This document shows positions 62,044 through 64,000 of a DNA stretch of 64,000 bases, in pieces. The translations under genes and the position numbers were made by a program. The notes under the pieces were generated by a model. It ran no database searches. It saw only the letters and a list, made by a program, of their open reading frames with translations, and was not told the DNA's origin. The stretch's first letter is position 1. Each line of letters starts with the position of its first letter. The DNA is taken from positions 124,001-188,000 of the forward strand of contig NZ_JAMBNX010000001.1 of the NCBI RefSeq assembly GCF_023715325.1, given 5' to 3'. Source of the stretch: Agromyces mediolanus (lineage in GTDB: Bacteria > Actinomycetota > Actinomycetes > Actinomycetales > Microbacteriaceae).

Positions 62044-62973
62044 ATGACCCTCCCAACGGGCGAACAGCTCGTCCTCGAGACCTCGACGTCGAGCGGGGAG
62101 CTCACCGCCGTCGTCACCACCGTCGCCGCCGGCCTGCGCGCGCTCAGCCTCGACGGGGTCGAGCTGGTGCCCAGCTTCGGTGAGGACCGCACCCCACCCG
62201 CCGCCGCCGGCATCGTGCTCGCCCCGTGGCCGAACCGCATCCGTGACGGTCGCTGGAGCCACGACGGCGTCGACCACCAGCTCGCGATCACCGAGCCGGC
62301 GCTCGGTAACGCCATCCACGGCCTGCTGCGCTTCACCGAGTACCGCGTCGTCGCCCAGGACCGCGACTCCGTGACCCTCGAGGCGACCATCTTCCCGCAG
62401 ACGGGCTACCCGTTCCTCATCGAGACCGCGGTGCACTACGAGCTCGTGTCCGACGGGCTCCGGGTCACCCATCGCCTCGAGAACGTGGGCGCCGACGCCG
62501 CGCCCGTCGCCCTCGGCGCCCACCCCTACGTGAAGATCGGCGGCGTGCCCACGGCCGAGCTCGAGCTGCGCATCGAGGCCGACAGCCACATCGAGGTCGA
62601 CGAGCGCAAGCTGCCCACCGGCGAGGTGCCCGTCGACGGCACGCCGTGGGACCTCCGCGGCGGGCGTCGAGTCGGCGAGCTCTCGCTCGACGACGCCTTC
62701 GGCGAGCTCGCCTCCGACGAGGAGGGGGTCATCGAGCACGTGCTGAGCGCCCCCGACGGGCGCAGCGTCGCCGTCTGGGCCGACGACGACTTCGCTTACG
62801 TGCAGGCGTTCACGACCGACCGCTTCCCGGGCGAAGCGCTCGCGATCGCGATCGAGCCGATGACCGCTCCCGCAGAAGCGTTCAACTCCGGCCGCGGTCT
62901 GCGCTGGCTCGGGCCGGGCGAGCAGTGGGAGCTCAGCTGGGGCATCCGCTTCCGGGGCTTCACCGCGGACTGA
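62044..62973 (+). CDS. Aldose 1-epimerase family protein (GalM-like)
   Basis: The 309-residue beta-sandwich protein has LAPWPNRIRDGRW, GNAIHGLLRF with a catalytic His, LGAHPYVKIGG with the second His, and IEPMTAPAEAFNSG with the base Glu. It interconverts sugar anomers, supplying alpha-galactose to GalK. TATGGT (62032-62037) is six bases before ATG 62044, so it has its own leaderless promoter although it follows the regulator closely. It converges on the protease gene with nine bases between the stops. Confidence 0.88.
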   Translation: MTLPTGEQLVLETSTSSGELTAVVTTVAAGLRALSLDGVELVPSFGEDRTPPAAAGIVLAPWPNRIRDGRWSHDGVDHQLAITEPALGNAIHGLLRFTEYRVVAQDRDSVTLEATIFPQTGYPFLIETAVHYELVSDGLRVTHRLENVGADAAPVALGAHPYVKIGGVPTAELELRIEADSHIEVDERKLPTGEVPVDGTPWDLRGGRRVGELSLDDAFGELASDEEGVIEHVLSAPDGRSVAVWADDDFAYVQAFTTDRFPGEALAIAIEPMTAPAEAFNSGRGLRWLGPGEQWELSWGIRFRGFTAD

Positions 62974-62986
62974 CGCGCCGCGTCAG
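62970..62986. terminator. Small hairpin spanning two convergent stop codons
   Basis: CTGACGC (62970-62976) pairs with GCGTCAG (62980-62986) around GCC. The stem includes the galM stop (62971-62973) and the complement of the protease stop (62983-62985). It is short for a terminator, but perfect. Confidence 0.4.
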
Positions 62987-63999
62987 CGCGCGCAGCTGCC
63001 CGTTGCCACGGCCTGGTCGAGCGACGGGGCCGCCGCGGCCAGCGGGGCGAGCACCTCGATCGGCACCGCGAAGCCGACGTTCTGCACCGACTCCGACTTC
63101 GCGAAGACCACGCCGGCGACCTCCCCGGCGCCGGTGAGCAGCGGACCGCCCGAGTTGCCGTGGTCGACCTGCGCCGCGAACGTCGTCACCTCCCGGGTGG
63201 ACGTGCGGTCGCCCTCGACGATCGTGAGCGGGCCCGTCGACATCACCGAGCCCGAGCGCAGCGTGAACGGGCCGCCGAAGGGGTAGCCGGCGACCCCGAC
63301 GGCGGTGCCCGGTGCCGGCGGCTCCGCCAGCGGGAGCGGGGCGACGTCGAGCGGGTCGGTCGCGACGAGGGCGAGGTCGGCCTCCTGGTCGAAGGCGACC
63401 ACCCGACCCGCGACCGCACCGCGCCCCGGGGCCTCGACGATCGGCTCGTCGATGCCGGCGACGACGTGCGCGTTCGTCACGACCCGGTTCGGCGCGACCA
63501 CGAAGCCGGAGCCCGTCAGGGTGCTGCCGCACTGGAAGGCGGTGCCCGTGATGCGCACGACCGAGGCCGTCGCGGCGTTCACCGCGTCGCCCGAGGGGCC
63601 GTCGCTCGGCAGCTCCGGCGCGGCCGTCGGCCCGCCGATGACGTCGACGAGCCACGGCACGCCCTGGCCGAGCGCCGCGGTCCGGATCTCGGCGAGCAGC
63701 GCGCGGGCGGGTTCGGGAGTGACACGCTCGAGGCCGCGCAGCACCTGCGAGCCCGCGACCGCAGGCGAGAGCACGGGAACGCCCATCGACTGCACGCTCG
63801 AGCCGAGCAGGGCGACGACGAAGGCCGCGACGAGCAGGTTGCCGAGCGCCCCGAAGATGCGGTCGATCACGCCGAGCTTCACCGCCCGGGCGCCGCGACG
63901 CAGCATGCGGCCGAGCACCGCGCCGAGCGAGGCGCCGACCGCGAGGAGCAGCACCGCCGTCGCGATCACCGCGGGCGCGCGCCACTCGGGCGCCGCGAC
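62983..63999 (-). CDS. MarP-type membrane serine protease, 5' end outside the window
   Basis: The frame is open to the window edge, so the N-terminus is missing (about 60 residues by comparison with ~400-residue MarP). The visible 338 residues hold two CvpA-like membrane spans, then a trypsin-like domain with catalytic His in VTNAHVV, Asp in DQEADLALV and Ser in DHGNSGGPLL. Cys in FQCGSTLTG and the C-terminal Cys in TGSCAR match the disulphide known from mycobacterial MarP, which guards against acid and oxidative stress. The protease domain should lie outside the membrane. Confidence 0.88.
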   Translation of the reverse strand, partial: VAAPEWRAPAVIATAVLLLAVGASLGAVLGRMLRRGARAVKLGVIDRIFGALGNLLVAAFVVALLGSSVQSMGVPVLSPAVAGSQVLRGLERVTPEPARALLAEIRTAALGQGVPWLVDVIGGPTAAPELPSDGPSGDAVNAATASVVRITGTAFQCGSTLTGSGFVVAPNRVVTNAHVVAGIDEPIVEAPGRGAVAGRVVAFDQEADLALVATDPLDVAPLPLAEPPAPGTAVGVAGYPFGGPFTLRSGSVMSTGPLTIVEGDRTSTREVTTFAAQVDHGNSGGPLLTGAGEVAGVVFAKSESVQNVGFAVPIEVLAPLAAAAPSLDQAVATGSCAR

Positions 64000-64000
64000 G

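Noticed and set aside
59943..62390. The galK frame stays open for another 800 codons upstream
   Set aside because: The extension is antisense or out of frame to galT, the DeoR gene and galM, has no domain, and the galactokinase N-terminus begins at ATG 59942 with an ATGA overlap.

Overview
The window is high-GC DNA with actinobacterial hallmarks: GTG and TTG starts are common, many genes appear to be transcribed as leaderless mRNAs from a TANNNT box six bases before the start codon, and gene neighbourhoods (DUF6350-purN-purH, DUF222/HNH protein, MarP-type protease, DUF6716) fit the family Microbacteriaceae. Genus was not resolved. It looks chromosomal: housekeeping genes run through it and no phage, transposon, CRISPR array, tRNA or rRNA was seen.

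Layout. 1-5.7 kb: a membrane protein, purN and purH, a Leu/Phe/Val-type dehydrogenase, and a dimethylargininase fused to a membrane domain. 5.7-12.9 kb (minus): a four-gene FtsX-type ABC operon of two large permeases and two ATPases, each joined to the next by an ATGA overlap. 13-17.1 kb: a heterodimeric ABC exporter pair behind a long structured leader that holds a small upstream ORF. 17.2-20.3 kb: a NarL-type two-component system flanked by a G-rich tandem repeat and a 20-bp tandem repeat. 20.3-26.3 kb: HNH protein, alkyltransferase-like protein, acetyltransferase, icd and a TPCP-type metal ATPase.

26.4-34.2 kb is a chitobiose/N-acetylglucosamine locus: ROK regulator, DasABC-like importer without an ATPase, cytosolic GH3 hexosaminidase, ROK sugar kinase and NagB. 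34.3-37.5 kb holds a small membrane protein, purU, and a sigma factor fused to a zinc finger, membrane segments and an Ig-like tail. 38-47.4 kb is a second amino-sugar locus: nagA and an operon of DeoR regulator, class II aldolase, PfkB kinase, ROK kinase and SIS isomerase, divergent from a second importer. The enzyme set matches the Aga (N-acetylgalactosamine) route to triose phosphates. A secreted GH20 hexosaminidase follows.

49.2-51.6 kb: a ZTP riboswitch in front of glyA-folD, which with purN, purH and purU gives the window a one-carbon/purine theme. 51.7-52.8 kb: a TetR/DUF4188 divergon around a palindromic operator. 52.9-56.4 kb: a NeuA-phosphatase fusion, NeuB and a DUF6716 protein, probably making a nonulosonic-acid surface glycan. 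56.4-64 kb: gamma-carbonic-anhydrase-like protein, APC permease, YbaK deacylase, a Leloir divergon (galTK against a DeoR regulator and galM), and a MarP-type membrane protease cut by the window end.
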